Shown: positions 35,566-45,028, numbered from the stretch's first letter. The stretch: DNA of 64,000 bases from Pseudoalteromonas aurantia 208 (GCF_014858725.1 NZ_AQGV01000009.1:274165-338164), one strand, 5' to 3'. The notes: generated by a model from the sequence alone, not told the origin. A program made the numbers and translations.

Positions 35566-38316
35566 CTATTGCGTAACCAATTCTAAATATGGCCTACCAT
35601 AGGTCTGAATAAGTAATTCTGCTGCTGCCTGACGTTTTAATGGTTTGCTCATAAGGTAACCTTGGCTTTGTTGACAATGCAATACCCCTAATACGGCCAA
35701 TTGTTCTGGTGTTTCAATTCCTTCTGCGGTCACTTCTAAATCAAAACTTTTCGCAATTGCACAAATTGCTTCTATCAGCTGACGAGCGCTGCCAGCGCAC
35801 TCAATACCGTCAATAAATGCCCTATCAATTTTTAAACCATCCACAGGCAATACGCTTAAACGAGCTAAGCTACTAAAACCAGTTCCAAAATCATCGATAT
35901 AAATACCAAATCCAAGTTCATGCAGTTGCTCTAATGGCTCAATCAAACTGTCCTCCACCATCATCATCGCAGATTCAGTCAATTCAATTTTAAATTGTTG
36001 CGGTGACACATCATACTGAGCAAACAATTGCTTTAACCAAGGTACAAACATCCCACTTTGTAGTTGCAAGGGAGACACGTTCACACTCATAAACAGCCCT
36101 TCACAGTTATGCTCACTCATAAACGATAGTGCCTCACGAAACACCCACTGACCTAGCACGTTTATTTTGGCACATTCTTCCGCGATTGGAATAAACTCTG
36201 CAGGGCTGACAAAGCCCAGCTCTGGGCTTTGCCACCGCACTAACGCTTCAAAGCCTCGCAACACCTTGCCATCTCGACAAAAAATAGGCTGAAACTGTAA
36301 TTTAAGCTCAGTGTCTAACGTCATATCATGTAATGCGCGCTCGACTCTCAGTTTCCTAGAAGCTTCACAGGCAATCGCTGAACTATAGATGTGATAGCAA
36401 TTTTTACCTCGCTTTTTTGCCTCATACATAGCAATGTCCGCATCATGCAGCAGCTTTTCTGCTTCATAATTCAAACATGGAACGGTAAACTTCCTAACCC
36501 CAACACTGCCACTAATACAATGACTCTGCTCTTGATATACAAAAGGTTTACGTATTTCTACCAGAATATCTTCCAGTACGCCCTCTAATGGCATCGGCAA
36601 TTTGGCAAAATCAATTAATACTGCAAACTCATCGCCTCCCAAACGCGCAATGTCAGCAAAGCTCCCTAGCAATATTCGCATACGTGTTGCAAATTCAACC
36701 AACAGTCGGTCTCCAGCGAGATGACCTAAGGTATCATTAATCAACTTAAACCTATCTAAATCAATATATAGCAATATATACTTTCGCTCTGTGGCCGTTC
36801 GACACGTTTCAACCAAATTCAAGAATGTTTGCCGATTAATCAGATCCGTTAAACTATCATGCTGAGCTTTGTACTTGAGTTGTTCATTAAATAATTTAAG
36901 TTGCGTAATATCTGTTACACGCCCTTCATACAAGGTCCCATTTGGGCTATGTAACCAACTTCCTGTTTGTCTAAGCCAAAGACTATCTTTAGACTCTACC
37001 TGCGCTAACCATTCTAATTCGTCATGTCGCGTTTTCTGATCAATGATGGCTTGCCACTGCGTAGCGAACTCATCATCAACGATATATTGGCTTAAATACG
37101 CCCCGAGGGGTTTGTCCTCTACGCCGATAAGCAGGCGTCTAAATGCAGGGTTAGCATCAATAAGTTGACCGTGTCCATCAAGTACAAAAAGCCCTTCATT
37201 ACTGTTTAAAAATAGACTTTTGTACTTTCTTTCAGCACTGATCTGCTGCTGTAAAGCCGCTAAACGTCTATCCGATTCAACACTTAACCGCTCATTGGCT
37301 TGCGCTAGGCTTGTGGTGCGCTCAACCACTATCCTGTTAACAACGTTATTCCTAGAAACCAAATATCGTACTTGCATCCATACGAGCCATGCACATAGAC
37401 TTGCCACCACAATGAATCCTGCGATCATCAATTGTCTATTTTCAAGTAAACTGGGGGCCAATTGCTTCTGACTAAATAACTGTAACATCAACTCTTGACC
37501 ATAAAAGTCAATATGTTGATATGCACCTACTTGTCGACTTTCTAAACTATGCGTGTTTTGCCAATCAGAGCTAAACAGCACCTGTTGTTGTGTTAAAACA
37601 CGAATGTGCTGCTGACTTGTCTGGTAAATATGACCAAACAAACCTTCTAGTAAAATTGGTAATTCAAAGCTAATACCCAATGCTGATGCAGCTCCATCGT
37701 GATCAGGCCTTTGTACCAGTAATGTCCATTTATCTTGATCTCGCCAATTGATGGCCATCAGACTTTGTTGTTCATAAAGGGCGTTGATTTGTTGCTCGGT
37801 AAAATTCAAGCTTTCCCCCATTGTATGCCCATATTCGGCCATTGGGGCCACGTTCATCAATGTCAGGTAATGCTGGCTGTGTGCTTGCGCTAAACGTACT
37901 TTATAATCAAAAAAGCCCTGACTTTTCTGACTGGCTTCCACATTCGCCACTTGTTCAGCACTAATGATTCGATACAGTTCTAGCCGTAGTTCAACGTCAC
38001 TGCCCGGAAGCTGGGACTGTGCGACTTGGTTGAAAAGGTCCATTTCAAAACTAGGTACCAAATAAGAATCAATCGAATATAACAAATGCCCAACGTATGA
38101 TAGTTTGGTATCAAGTTGATGATGGTACTGCGATAGCTGCTGTTGTAATGTTTGCCGTTCTTGCTGTTGGTAATAATTATTCAGTAAATAACCTACATAC
38201 AGCATGACTGATACAAAAAGCGCAAAACACGCGGCACCAAACTGCACTGGTGAACGTAAAACTGAAATTATTGGCGTAACTATAGACATATGTAAATGAC
38301 GTTGTATTCTATACAC
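35566..38316 (-). CDS. Membrane sensor with PAS, GGDEF and EAL domains
   Basis: A 916-residue c-di-GMP enzyme. Order: TM helix (about residues 28-48), a periplasmic domain to about 300, a second TM (about 301-322), a cytoplasmic PAS segment (about 370-480), a GGDEF domain with an intact RLGGDEFAVLI near residue 560, and an EAL domain from GFEALVRWQSPELG near 688 with MSVNVSPLQL, IELTES, IDDFGTGFSSLARL, GLKIDR, AEGIET and QGYLMSKPL. All catalytic residues of both domains appear present, so it could make and degrade c-di-GMP. Translation may begin at a GTG (38316) or at an ATG nine codons later. It is divergent from a binding-protein gene 24 nt away, a layout recalling nspS-mbaA. Confidence 0.93.
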   Translation of the reverse strand: MYRIQRHLHMSIVTPIISVLRSPVQFGAACFALFVSVMLYVGYLLNNYYQQQERQTLQQQLSQYHHQLDTKLSYVGHLLYSIDSYLVPSFEMDLFNQVAQSQLPGSDVELRLELYRIISAEQVANVEASQKSQGFFDYKVRLAQAHSQHYLTLMNVAPMAEYGHTMGESLNFTEQQINALYEQQSLMAINWRDQDKWTLLVQRPDHDGAASALGISFELPILLEGLFGHIYQTSQQHIRVLTQQQVLFSSDWQNTHSLESRQVGAYQHIDFYGQELMLQLFSQKQLAPSLLENRQLMIAGFIVVASLCAWLVWMQVRYLVSRNNVVNRIVVERTTSLAQANERLSVESDRRLAALQQQISAERKYKSLFLNSNEGLFVLDGHGQLIDANPAFRRLLIGVEDKPLGAYLSQYIVDDEFATQWQAIIDQKTRHDELEWLAQVESKDSLWLRQTGSWLHSPNGTLYEGRVTDITQLKLFNEQLKYKAQHDSLTDLINRQTFLNLVETCRTATERKYILLYIDLDRFKLINDTLGHLAGDRLLVEFATRMRILLGSFADIARLGGDEFAVLIDFAKLPMPLEGVLEDILVEIRKPFVYQEQSHCISGSVGVRKFTVPCLNYEAEKLLHDADIAMYEAKKRGKNCYHIYSSAIACEASRKLRVERALHDMTLDTELKLQFQPIFCRDGKVLRGFEALVRWQSPELGFVSPAEFIPIAEECAKINVLGQWVFREALSFMSEHNCEGLFMSVNVSPLQLQSGMFVPWLKQLFAQYDVSPQQFKIELTESAMMMVEDSLIEPLEQLHELGFGIYIDDFGTGFSSLARLSVLPVDGLKIDRAFIDGIECAGSARQLIEAICAIAKSFDLEVTAEGIETPEQLAVLGVLHCQQSQGYLMSKPLKRQAAAELLIQTYGRPYLELVTQ

Positions 38317-38340
38317 ACCTGATAATAGTTCTTATTTACA

Positions 38341-39324
38341 ATGAAGAAAAGCAAACTTTTACTTTATTCCCTTATATTGATACAAAGTGCCCCAATATTT
38401 GCAAATACAGCGCATTTGAATGTTTATTCGTTTCGTAAATATGAGCTCATTGAACCTGTCATTAAAAAATTTGAAGCACAGCACAATATTAAAGTTAACG
38501 TCGTAAATGGTAAATCCAAATACTTACTCGCTCGCTTGAAAAAAGATGGAATGGACTCTCTTGCTGACGTGATACTGAGCTCTGATTTAGTGCAGTTACA
38601 TGATCACAAAAACCTCTTACAGCCAATCCCACATCTTGCCCAGTGGGATCATATCCCGAGTGAACTTAAAGATAATAATGGATTTTGGGTCAGCATTTCG
38701 ATGCGAACACGTGCGCTTTTCAGTCGTAAAGATGATACATCATCACCACCACTTCGCTATGCATCATTAACACGCCCACAATACAAAGGCACCTTTTGTG
38801 TTCGTAACTGGCAGCATAGTTATAATCAAATGCTCGTAGCCTCGCTGCTTGCCAGTGAATCAGGCTCAGATACAGCATGGTTACCCATCGCTAATCAATT
38901 ATTGGCAAAAAGACCCACAGGTGGAGACAGAGATCAATTGCGCGCTTTGGCCAGAGGGCAATGCCAATATGCACTGGCAAATCACTACTATTGGACCATG
39001 ATGAAGCAATCCAATAACAAGCTAGACCGTGACCTAGCTGAAAAGCTTAACATACATTATATGATTGCAAATGATGGCACTACACCTATTTCCACGACCA
39101 CCGCAGCAATAGCCAAATATGCGCCAAACAAGCATCACGCTCAAAAATTCATCCAGTTTTTATTAACAAGTGACACACAAAGCGTCTATGCCAGTTCACT
39201 AGCTGAATACCCTGTCATTGAAAAAGCAACAAGTAGAGTGACGCCATTTACCCCTAATATTACCGCAGTAAAACAAAGTCTTTCGTTATTAGACATAGCC
39301 AAAAAGCGCCTACAAGCACTTTAA
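38341..39324 (+). CDS. Periplasmic ferric-type solute-binding protein (FutA/FbpA-like) without a transporter
   Basis: A 327-residue family 1 binding protein with signal peptide (LLYSLILIQSAPIFA). Recognisable parts are LNVYSFRKYELIEPVIKKFEAQ near the N-terminus, DSLADVILSSD, and GGDRDQLRALARGQCQYALANHYYW near 200-225, where the tandem Tyr-Tyr matches the iron-binding pair in FutA/FbpA proteins. No permease or ATPase genes are adjacent. The neighbouring gene on the other side, 24 nt away and divergent, is a GGDEF-EAL protein. The ligand may be Fe3+ but this is an inference from the YY motif. Confidence 0.85.
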   Translation: MKKSKLLLYSLILIQSAPIFANTAHLNVYSFRKYELIEPVIKKFEAQHNIKVNVVNGKSKYLLARLKKDGMDSLADVILSSDLVQLHDHKNLLQPIPHLAQWDHIPSELKDNNGFWVSISMRTRALFSRKDDTSSPPLRYASLTRPQYKGTFCVRNWQHSYNQMLVASLLASESGSDTAWLPIANQLLAKRPTGGDRDQLRALARGQCQYALANHYYWTMMKQSNNKLDRDLAEKLNIHYMIANDGTTPISTTTAAIAKYAPNKHHAQKFIQFLLTSDTQSVYASSLAEYPVIEKATSRVTPFTPNITAVKQSLSLLDIAKKRLQAL

Positions 39325-40011
39325 TTATTGTGCATAAATAACGCGTAAATCACAATTGAACAACTTAACCGGATACTCTCGGTGGCCCAAAACATGGTAC
39401 GTCGTGGCTTTTTTTGGGCCTTGCAACGTCATCACCTGGTGGTGCTCTTCGCGGTAAGCTTGCTGTATACGGCCATATTGTCCTGTGTAAATAAGGGTTA
39501 AATACGGTGCTTCGTATTGCCACCACCCCGAAACATTGTGAGTACTTAGCACCCCTTCCTCACGCCATTGCCTCTCTGCACGCAAAACAACACGACTATC
39601 GTGCCCACTGCAATCGTGGGTATAAAGTAAATTAGGGGCAACCTGTTTACTAGCTAGAGCAGGAAAATATAACCCAAGGTTACCCTGCGAGTAAAAGTGA
39701 TTATCATGATTAAACACTCGGGTATCAAGGCGTTCAAAGCCCAATTTGTTTACAAGAAGTGTTACCTCATCAACTATCGATTGAGTCAAATCTCCCGGGA
39801 AGTAGAAAAGGGTTGGGTTGTCATATACTCTTTTAGGTATCACATTATTAAGACGGTACTCAATACCTAAAGCATCTAACTCATTTGTTAATATGGACTG
39901 TTTATTTTCTTCTAACACCGCATGATATACATGTACCTTACTATTTGATTGGCAACCAACACATAACACCAACCAAAACATACTGGATATAACGCCATGT
40001 ACTCGATTCAT
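39325..40011 (-). CDS. Putative lipoprotein of unknown function
   Basis: A 228-residue protein with a likely lipoprotein signal (SMFWLVLCVGC, Cys20). I recognise no family. Visible content: VYHAVLEENKQSILTNELDALGIEYRLNNVIPKRVYDNPT near the N-terminus, a TLFYFPGDL segment, and the C-terminal YHVLGHREYPVKLFNC. It may bind an unknown partner in the envelope. A remarkable perfect hairpin lies immediately upstream, and no separate ribosome-binding site is visible besides the GGTGGGG in that hairpin. Confidence 0.6.
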   Translation of the reverse strand: MNRVHGVISSMFWLVLCVGCQSNSKVHVYHAVLEENKQSILTNELDALGIEYRLNNVIPKRVYDNPTLFYFPGDLTQSIVDEVTLLVNKLGFERLDTRVFNHDNHFYSQGNLGLYFPALASKQVAPNLLYTHDCSGHDSRVVLRAERQWREEGVLSTHNVSGWWQYEAPYLTLIYTGQYGRIQQAYREEHHQVMTLQGPKKATTYHVLGHREYPVKLFNCDLRVIYAQ

Positions 40012-40022
40012 AATTTATTACT

Positions 40023-40062
40023 TGCCCCACCATTGATTACAACTGTAATCAATGGTGGGGCA
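40023..40062. repeat. Perfect 18-bp inverted repeat with four-base loop
   Basis: TGCCCCACCATTGATTAC (40023-40040) and its exact complement (40045-40062) flank AACT. It is 11 nt upstream of the lipoprotein ATG (minus strand) and 29 nt after the stop of the gene on its far side. It lacks a T-run on either strand, so it may not be a classical terminator. The GGTGGGG near the start codon could be sequestered. Confidence 0.8.
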
Positions 40063-40091
40063 CAATGCAACGTCAAATCTCTACTATGCGC

Positions 40092-40379
40092 TTACGTTTC
40101 ATATTTAGCGGCCCATTGTTGTACCGTCGATTTCTTATAAAGAATGTCTTTAAATAGGCGATGACGCTCGTATTTCAGTGTCAATTCCTTGGTGTCAGTA
40201 CCAGTCATTATCTGATTATGGTATTCATTAAAGCGCGAGATCACACGATAACTATGGGCTGATTTATTTGCCACTCGTGCAAAATGTGCTTTCAAATAGT
40301 TTCTCACATCTTCTGCGGTCATTAAGTCTAACCCATCTAAGTTCATTAACTCTTTTTTTAACATCGCTCGAATACCCAT
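40092..40379 (-). CDS. Hypothetical protein, 95 aa
   Basis: A short basic, probably helical protein without a membrane or signal segment. The sequence has conserved-looking clusters MTAEDVRNYLKAHFARVANKSAHSYRVISRFNEYHN and KYERHRLFKDILYKKST. No family recognised. AAGGG lies about 11 nt before the ATG, supporting the start. It precedes the lipoprotein gene on the same strand, separated by the 18-bp hairpin, so co-transcription is possible. Low-confidence function; the frame itself is a credible small gene. Confidence 0.5.
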   Translation of the reverse strand: MGIRAMLKKELMNLDGLDLMTAEDVRNYLKAHFARVANKSAHSYRVISRFNEYHNQIMTGTDTKELTLKYERHRLFKDILYKKSTVQQWAAKYET

Positions 40380-40552
40380 ACTTACGTCGCCCTTGTCTTG
40401 AGATGTGCTGTCTTATGCCTAGTATTAGCTTCTGAACCAAAATACACACAAATAACGATATCTAAGTTAAAGACCATAAAAAAAGACAAAAAGTTTCGTC
40501 AGCTGTCGCATCCAGCGGTATAATATCGCAAACTGAAATAGGAGTTACTTGA

Positions 40553-40918
40553 ATGACCGATGAACCCATTGAATTTATTGAAGTTGAGCTAGAAGAAGAG
40601 CCAATAGAGTTATGCAATCTACTTAAGGTATTAGACCTAGTTGAAACGGGTGGGCAAGCTAAAATGCTCATTGGTGAAGGCTATATAGCCGTCAACAATG
40701 AAGTGTGTACGGTAAAACGCAAAAAAATGTATTCTGGTGATAGCCTACATTTTGATGGTGATGACTATGTACTCACACTCTCTAGTGACGCGACTCCAGC
40801 GATTAGAACACAACCGACTCCTGACGTTGTAGAGCCTGAAAAAAAGAAAAAGCGCAATAGAAGCAGAAAAAATAGAAAAGATGCTGACACGGGTAGAAAG
40901 CCAATTTCATTTGGGTAA
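40553..40918 (+). CDS. S4 RNA-binding domain protein (YbcJ-like) with basic tail
   Basis: A 121-residue protein whose central part (about residues 19-80) is an S4 domain: IELCNLLKVLDLVETGGQAKMLIGEGYIAVNNEV, as in the 70-residue YbcJ of E. coli. It differs by an acidic N-terminal lead (EVELEEE) and a Lys/Arg-rich C-terminal tail (EKKKKRNRSRKNRK). AGGAG lies 8 nt before the ATG. It probably binds structured RNA; the partner is unknown. Confidence 0.82.
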   Translation: MTDEPIEFIEVELEEEPIELCNLLKVLDLVETGGQAKMLIGEGYIAVNNEVCTVKRKKMYSGDSLHFDGDDYVLTLSSDATPAIRTQPTPDVVEPEKKKKRNRSRKNRKDADTGRKPISFG

Positions 40919-40940
40919 CACTGGCGCTGGCGATCACACG

Positions 40941-40997
40941 TATCTGCACTTGTATTCGATACATATTCACTCCTATTTCTCAGCAGAAGTGCAGATA
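40941..40997. repeat. 11-bp inverted repeat in intergenic region
   Basis: TATCTGCACTT (40941-40951) pairs exactly with AAGTGCAGATA (40987-40997) across 35 nt that also contain the small hairpin GTAT/ATAC. It lies 23 nt after the S4 gene stop and could act as a terminator; no T-run follows. Confidence 0.5.
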
Positions 40998-41127
40998 AGG
41001 CGTTACCCTTATTATAATAAAATTCTCGTACCGCATGGCTGATATAAATAATTCAATTGCTTATCTTTAATACTCGGTGATATAAAAGTCACCCATTATA
41101 TTAAAGGACTTCATTTTAGGAGCTGTC

Positions 41128-41583
41128 ATGTCCATTTGGTTTCGCCCCATCACTTTAGCGTTTTGTAATGACTTAGACAACGGATTACATGGACAGGGGT
41201 CGCTCATGAAAACGCTTGGTATTAGTATAAAAGAAATCGGATCTGATTACCTCGTCGCCACAATGCCCGCTACACCACATCATCACAACCCGATAGGAAT
41301 AGTCCATGGTGGTGCCAATGTCGCTCTTGCAGAAACAGTCGCCAGCTATGCAGCAAACTTCGTGGTGGACTATGAACGCTACTATTGTGTTGGACAAGAA
41401 ATCAACGCTAATCATTTAAAAGCATCTCGCAATGGCATTCTTACAGCCACAGCGCGCGCACTACACATAGGAAAGCGCACATCAGTCTGGGAAGTAAAAA
41501 TCGTCAATGCGCAAAACCAATTATGCTGTGTATCTCGAATGACCGCTGCAGTTGTTACTCGAAGTCGCCAAGGTGATTCATAA
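41128..41583 (+). CDS. Hotdog-fold acyl-CoA thioesterase (MenI/YdiI-like)
   Basis: A 151-residue thioesterase. The catalytic HGGANVALAETVASYAAN near residue 60 (Glu in AET) and the C-terminal GKRTSVWEVKIVNAQNQLCCVSRMTAAVV are colinear with E. coli YdiI (MenI), which hydrolyses 1,4-dihydroxy-2-naphthoyl-CoA. AGGAG is 6 nt before the ATG. It converges on the SBP gene with a 29-nt overlap. A role in menaquinone synthesis is inferred from family; the window has no other men genes. Confidence 0.87.
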   Translation: MSIWFRPITLAFCNDLDNGLHGQGSLMKTLGISIKEIGSDYLVATMPATPHHHNPIGIVHGGANVALAETVASYAANFVVDYERYYCVGQEINANHLKASRNGILTATARALHIGKRTSVWEVKIVNAQNQLCCVSRMTAAVVTRSRQGDS

Positions 41584-42289
41584 CAATCTGTTGGTAAACT
41601 CCACTCTTTCTGATTTTTGCTAGCCCTAAATTAAATTGTCGAATTATCTCCTTCCCTTGTGGGTGTGTTTTAAGCACACCCGTATGTAATGGCCAAGACA
41701 TCAATGCCGGATATAGCACCTCTAAATCATGCAGTTCTGGATATACTTTCAAATGATGTTTGACTGCCCATAAATCAGCTATTGCAACATCTACGCGTCC
41801 TTTTTGTACCAATTGTAAGCTAGCATGCAAACTTAGTACGGGCACAACTTTCAGCCCTTCTATACCATTTAAAAATTCATGATAGCCATACCCTCTTATG
41901 GTGCTCATGGTTAAGAAGCGCAGACTGGTGGCACCTTTAAAGTTAATCTTGTACTTTGCATGTTGGACCACCACCATATCGTTATTAAAATAAGGTTCGG
42001 TGAAAAGCAATGTCTGCGCTCGTTGATGTGTCCACCAAAGTGCTGGCACTAAATCAATTTCTTTTTGTTCCAGTAACCGCATTACTCTGCTAAATGGCGC
42101 AGTACGTATTTCAAAGCGAATATTCTGTGCCGCGAATGCAGCCACAGTGATCTCTTTCACTAAACCTGAACCATCTTCTAAAATATATGGTGGCCAAGGA
42201 CTATGCCCCCCAACAACCACTTTAATTGGACTTGCAGCAGTAAAATGAGATACCAACATAAACCAAGCCAGGTAAAATAAACCTTTCAA
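41555..42289 (-). CDS. Orphan periplasmic binding protein, SBP_bac_3 type
   Basis: A 244-residue protein with a cleavable signal (MLVSHFTAASPIKV). Fold markers: VVVGGHSPWPPYILEDGSGLVKEITVAAF, APFSRVMRLLEQKEIDLVPALWWT, TMSTIRGYGY and VQKGRVDVAIADLWAVKHHL. It belongs to the same transporterless group as the genes at 8202, 33927 and 62667. Ligand unknown. It overlaps the 3' end of the thioesterase gene on the other strand by 29 nt. Confidence 0.82.
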   Translation of the reverse strand: MKGLFYLAWFMLVSHFTAASPIKVVVGGHSPWPPYILEDGSGLVKEITVAAFAAQNIRFEIRTAPFSRVMRLLEQKEIDLVPALWWTHQRAQTLLFTEPYFNNDMVVVQHAKYKINFKGATSLRFLTMSTIRGYGYHEFLNGIEGLKVVPVLSLHASLQLVQKGRVDVAIADLWAVKHHLKVYPELHDLEVLYPALMSWPLHTGVLKTHPQGKEIIRQFNLGLAKIRKSGVYQQIVMNHLGDFE

Positions 42290-42439
42290 TTTTGTTCCTT
42301 ATATCAATATGGCCGTTGATATAGTGTAGTCGATAAATGATCCACTCAGCCTATAAAGTACTCATATTGATACAGTAAAGATGACCCATATTATTGCCTT
42401 TGGTATACTAAGCTTCTGCCAATCATTGAAAGAAGCACT

Positions 42440-43534
42440 ATGGAAAAGTTAGACACTGTTGTTATTGGCGCTGGTGTTATCGGAATGGCTGTTGCAGCGA
42501 AATTCAGTGAATCAACTCAAACACTACTCATCGAGCAAGGTGAGCAATTTGGTGAACACAGTAGCAGCAGAAACAGCGAAGTCATCCACGCAGGGCTGTA
42601 TTACGCTACCAACAGTTTAAAAGCCCAGCTGTGTATCCAAGGTAAAGAATTACTATATCGACATTGTGAAAAATTTCACGTACCCCACAAAAGAATCGGT
42701 AAAGTGCTCACCGCAAAAACAACTTCTGAGGTGAATACCTTACACACTATTGCTGCGCAAGCAAAAATCAATGGCGTTGATGATTTGCAGTTTTTGTCCA
42801 AAACACACATTGGTCGCTACGCGCCTCATATTAACGCAACACACGGACTATGGTCTCCCTCTACAGGGATTATTGATAGTCATCAGTTTATGTTGTCACT
42901 TCTGACAAAATTAACACAAAATCACGGCCAATATGTGCCTCGTACACAGTTTTTAGCTGCGCGTAAAACCTGCAATGGGTACATAGTCGATTTAGATTGT
43001 GACGGAGATTTATTTCAGATCCAATGCCAATATTTAATTAATGCTGGTGGCCTTTTTGCTCAAAAAAATGCCTCTTTAATTGATGGGCTAGAAAAAAAAT
43101 ATATTCCAAAATTACACTATTGTCGCGGTCAATACTTTAGCTATCACGGTAAACACCCTTTTTCACACTTAGTGTATCCTGTGCCTGAAAAGCATGGGCT
43201 TGGCATACATGCAACACTCAATCTCGCAGGCCAACTCCGCTTTGGCCCTGACACCCACTTTATCCATGACTTAAATTATCAAATTGATGCCAATGATAAA
43301 AATAAATTCGTGCAAGCTATTAAGCAATATTGGCCAGCCATCGACGATACAAAGCTCTTTGCTGATTACGCAGGAATTCGCCCAAAAATAACTCAAACCG
43401 GTGCTCAAGACTTTATAATTCAATCCTCAAATACACATAGCTATACTGGCTTGATAAACCTATTTGGCATTGAATCTCCAGGCCTGACATCTAGCTTAGC
43501 AATTGCAGAACAGGTCCTTAAAGATATCGGTTAA
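42440..43534 (+). CDS. FAD-dependent oxidoreductase (L-2-hydroxyglutarate oxidase-like)
   Basis: A 364-residue DAO-family enzyme. N-terminal dinucleotide fold: VVIGAGVIGMAVAAKF near residue 7-22. The SSSRNSEVIHAGLYYATNSLKAQLC segment near 41-66 and RIGKVLTA near 85 are typical of L2HGDH/LhgO-type FAD enzymes, which oxidise 2-hydroxy acids. The C-terminal half has RFGPDTHFI and ADYAGIRPKI. The exact substrate is not decidable from sequence. Single gene. Confidence 0.88.
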   Translation: MEKLDTVVIGAGVIGMAVAAKFSESTQTLLIEQGEQFGEHSSSRNSEVIHAGLYYATNSLKAQLCIQGKELLYRHCEKFHVPHKRIGKVLTAKTTSEVNTLHTIAAQAKINGVDDLQFLSKTHIGRYAPHINATHGLWSPSTGIIDSHQFMLSLLTKLTQNHGQYVPRTQFLAARKTCNGYIVDLDCDGDLFQIQCQYLINAGGLFAQKNASLIDGLEKKYIPKLHYCRGQYFSYHGKHPFSHLVYPVPEKHGLGIHATLNLAGQLRFGPDTHFIHDLNYQIDANDKNKFVQAIKQYWPAIDDTKLFADYAGIRPKITQTGAQDFIIQSSNTHSYTGLINLFGIESPGLTSSLAIAEQVLKDIG

Positions 43535-43577
43535 ATCATATTAGGTTGAGCAAGTTAGTGTGCTATAAATTTTCTTG

Positions 43578-44114
43578 CTAGTCACCATTTCCACCGGTTG
43601 CATCATCCAACTGTTTGGTTCGATCATCCATCAATTTTTGTACATTTTTAGCGTCTTTCATCAACTTATTTACCGCAGCAGGATTTAAAGCAGAGGGTAC
43701 GCCGTGTTGCGACTCGTTCGCTGATTTCTCTGACGCAAGCTTATCCAAAATCGCTGTATCTTCCGCCGCCATAATCGTGACCCGACTGGGATCTAAGGTA
43801 TGGTGCAGACTATCCCCTTTAGGATTTGGCTTATCTGAATAAATCCAATTGCCATTCTCATCACGCCATTTATAAATTACAGGATCACTGCGTACTTCTT
43901 TTTCCGGATCTATATCAGCTAGCTCTTTGGCTTTGCCAACGGCTTTATTAAGTGTATGTTCCGAGTATTGAAATACCGCTTGTGCACTCCCTTGAGCTTT
44001 TTGTACCAATTCTTCTGCATTTATCCAAGGCTTACCATCGGGACGTTTTAAAACAAAGAGCGATCCCAACCCTATTAGCATCACCATAATCATCATATAA
44101 CTTACAGACTTCAT
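43578..44114 (-). CDS. DUF4124 domain-containing protein
   Basis: Starting at the ATG at 44114 (GGGAG lies 7 nt before it) the protein is 178 residues. It has one N-terminal membrane segment (YMMIMVMLIGLGSLFVL) and the DUF4124 motif VIYKWRDENGNWIYSDKPNP near residue 85, common in secreted or anchored proteins of proteobacteria. The C-terminal part is rich in Ala, Lys and Asp and probably helical. The function is unknown. Confidence 0.82.
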   Translation of the reverse strand: MKSVSYMMIMVMLIGLGSLFVLKRPDGKPWINAEELVQKAQGSAQAVFQYSEHTLNKAVGKAKELADIDPEKEVRSDPVIYKWRDENGNWIYSDKPNPKGDSLHHTLDPSRVTIMAAEDTAILDKLASEKSANESQHGVPSALNPAAVNKLMKDAKNVQKLMDDRTKQLDDATGGNGD

Positions 44115-44183
44115 GTCTTCACTCCCTCGTATCATTCAATTAAGCTTAGCGTGATTAATTAGATGATACACAGCTGACAGACA

Positions 44184-44210
44184 TAAAAAAAGCACAACAA
44201 AAGTTGTGCT
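44184..44210 (-). terminator. cysJIH terminator
   Basis: AGCACAAC (44191-44198) and GTTGTGCT (44203-44210) with an AAAA loop; the minus-strand transcript ends in a T-run, 30 nt after the cysH stop. Confidence 0.88.
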
Positions 44211-44239
44211 TGTAAAGCGTATCTGACACTGGAGAATGA

Positions 44240-44980
44240 CTAGATACCATCGCCATCAATGTGTAAACCACATTCACGGTTCAATCCAAAAAAGCGTGTT
44301 TCTTCTTCCGTCATACCCGGTTCAAGTTTACGCGTCGTATGCACATCGCCCATCGATACGTAACCTTGCTCCCAAAGTGGGTGATAAGGTAAATCATGCT
44401 TAGTCAAATATTGATAAACATCGCGGTTATTCCAGTCAATGATGGGGTAAACCTTCACGGTTCCGCGGCTGATCTCTAAAACCTGCTTATCAGCACGTGT
44501 CGAGGCTTGATCTCTGCGTAGCCCACTAAACCATGTACCCACTTTATGTTCTTGCAATGCTCGCGTCATTGGCTCTACTTTATTAAGCGTATTGTATTGC
44601 TTTATGCCTTCTTCACCAAGCTCCCATAACTTACCATATTTGGCTTCCTGCCAAGCAGGGCTGTAATTAGAACGATAAACCTTTAAATTTAAGTTTAACC
44701 GTTCAGTTAAATAGTCAACAAACTGATATGTTTCAGGAAAAAGGTAGCCAGTATCAGTTAATACAACAGGCACATCTGCTTTTTCTTGCGTTACTAAATG
44801 CAGCATTACCGCGGCTTGGATACCAAAGCTAGACGATAAAAATGCATTGTTCGGCAAATTTTCTAAGGCCCAAGTCACTCGCTGTTGCGGCGTCATTGGC
44901 AACAGTAATTCATTTGCTTGTGCTAATAAGTGACGTTGTTCATCACCACTTAACTGTAATATATTTTTATAGTCACTCAT
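44240..44980 (-). CDS. cysH: Phosphoadenosine phosphosulfate (PAPS) reductase
   Basis: CysH reduces PAPS to sulfite with thioredoxin. The ATG at 44980 is favoured (AGGA upstream, 246 residues); an in-frame extension to 45016 overlaps the gap after cysI. Features: [13 protein letters not shown] near residue 50 (adenylate-binding), [30 protein letters not shown] and the catalytic ECGLH near residue 240. Only the single ECGLH cysteine is present near the end, typical of PAPS rather than APS reductases. Third gene of cysJIH. Confidence 0.96.
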   Translation of the reverse strand: MSDYKNILQLSGDEQRHLLAQANELLLPMTPQQRVTWALENLPNNAFLSSSFGIQAAVMLHLVTQEKADVPVVLTDTGYLFPETYQFVDYLTERLNLNLKVYRSNYSPAWQEAKYGKLWELGEEGIKQYNTLNKVEPMTRALQEHKVGTWFSGLRRDQASTRADKQVLEISRGTVKVYPIIDWNNRDVYQYLTKHDLPYHPLWEQGYVSMGDVHTTRKLEPGMTEEETRFFGLNRECGLHIDGDGI

Positions 44981-45028
44981 GCTTATTCCTAAAGTTGGCG
45001 AGTTTTCACCCGCCAATATCCTATTTGT

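Noticed and set aside
44981..45016. N-terminal extension of cysH
   Set aside because: The upstream frame has no ribosome-binding site, while AGGA precedes the ATG at 44980.
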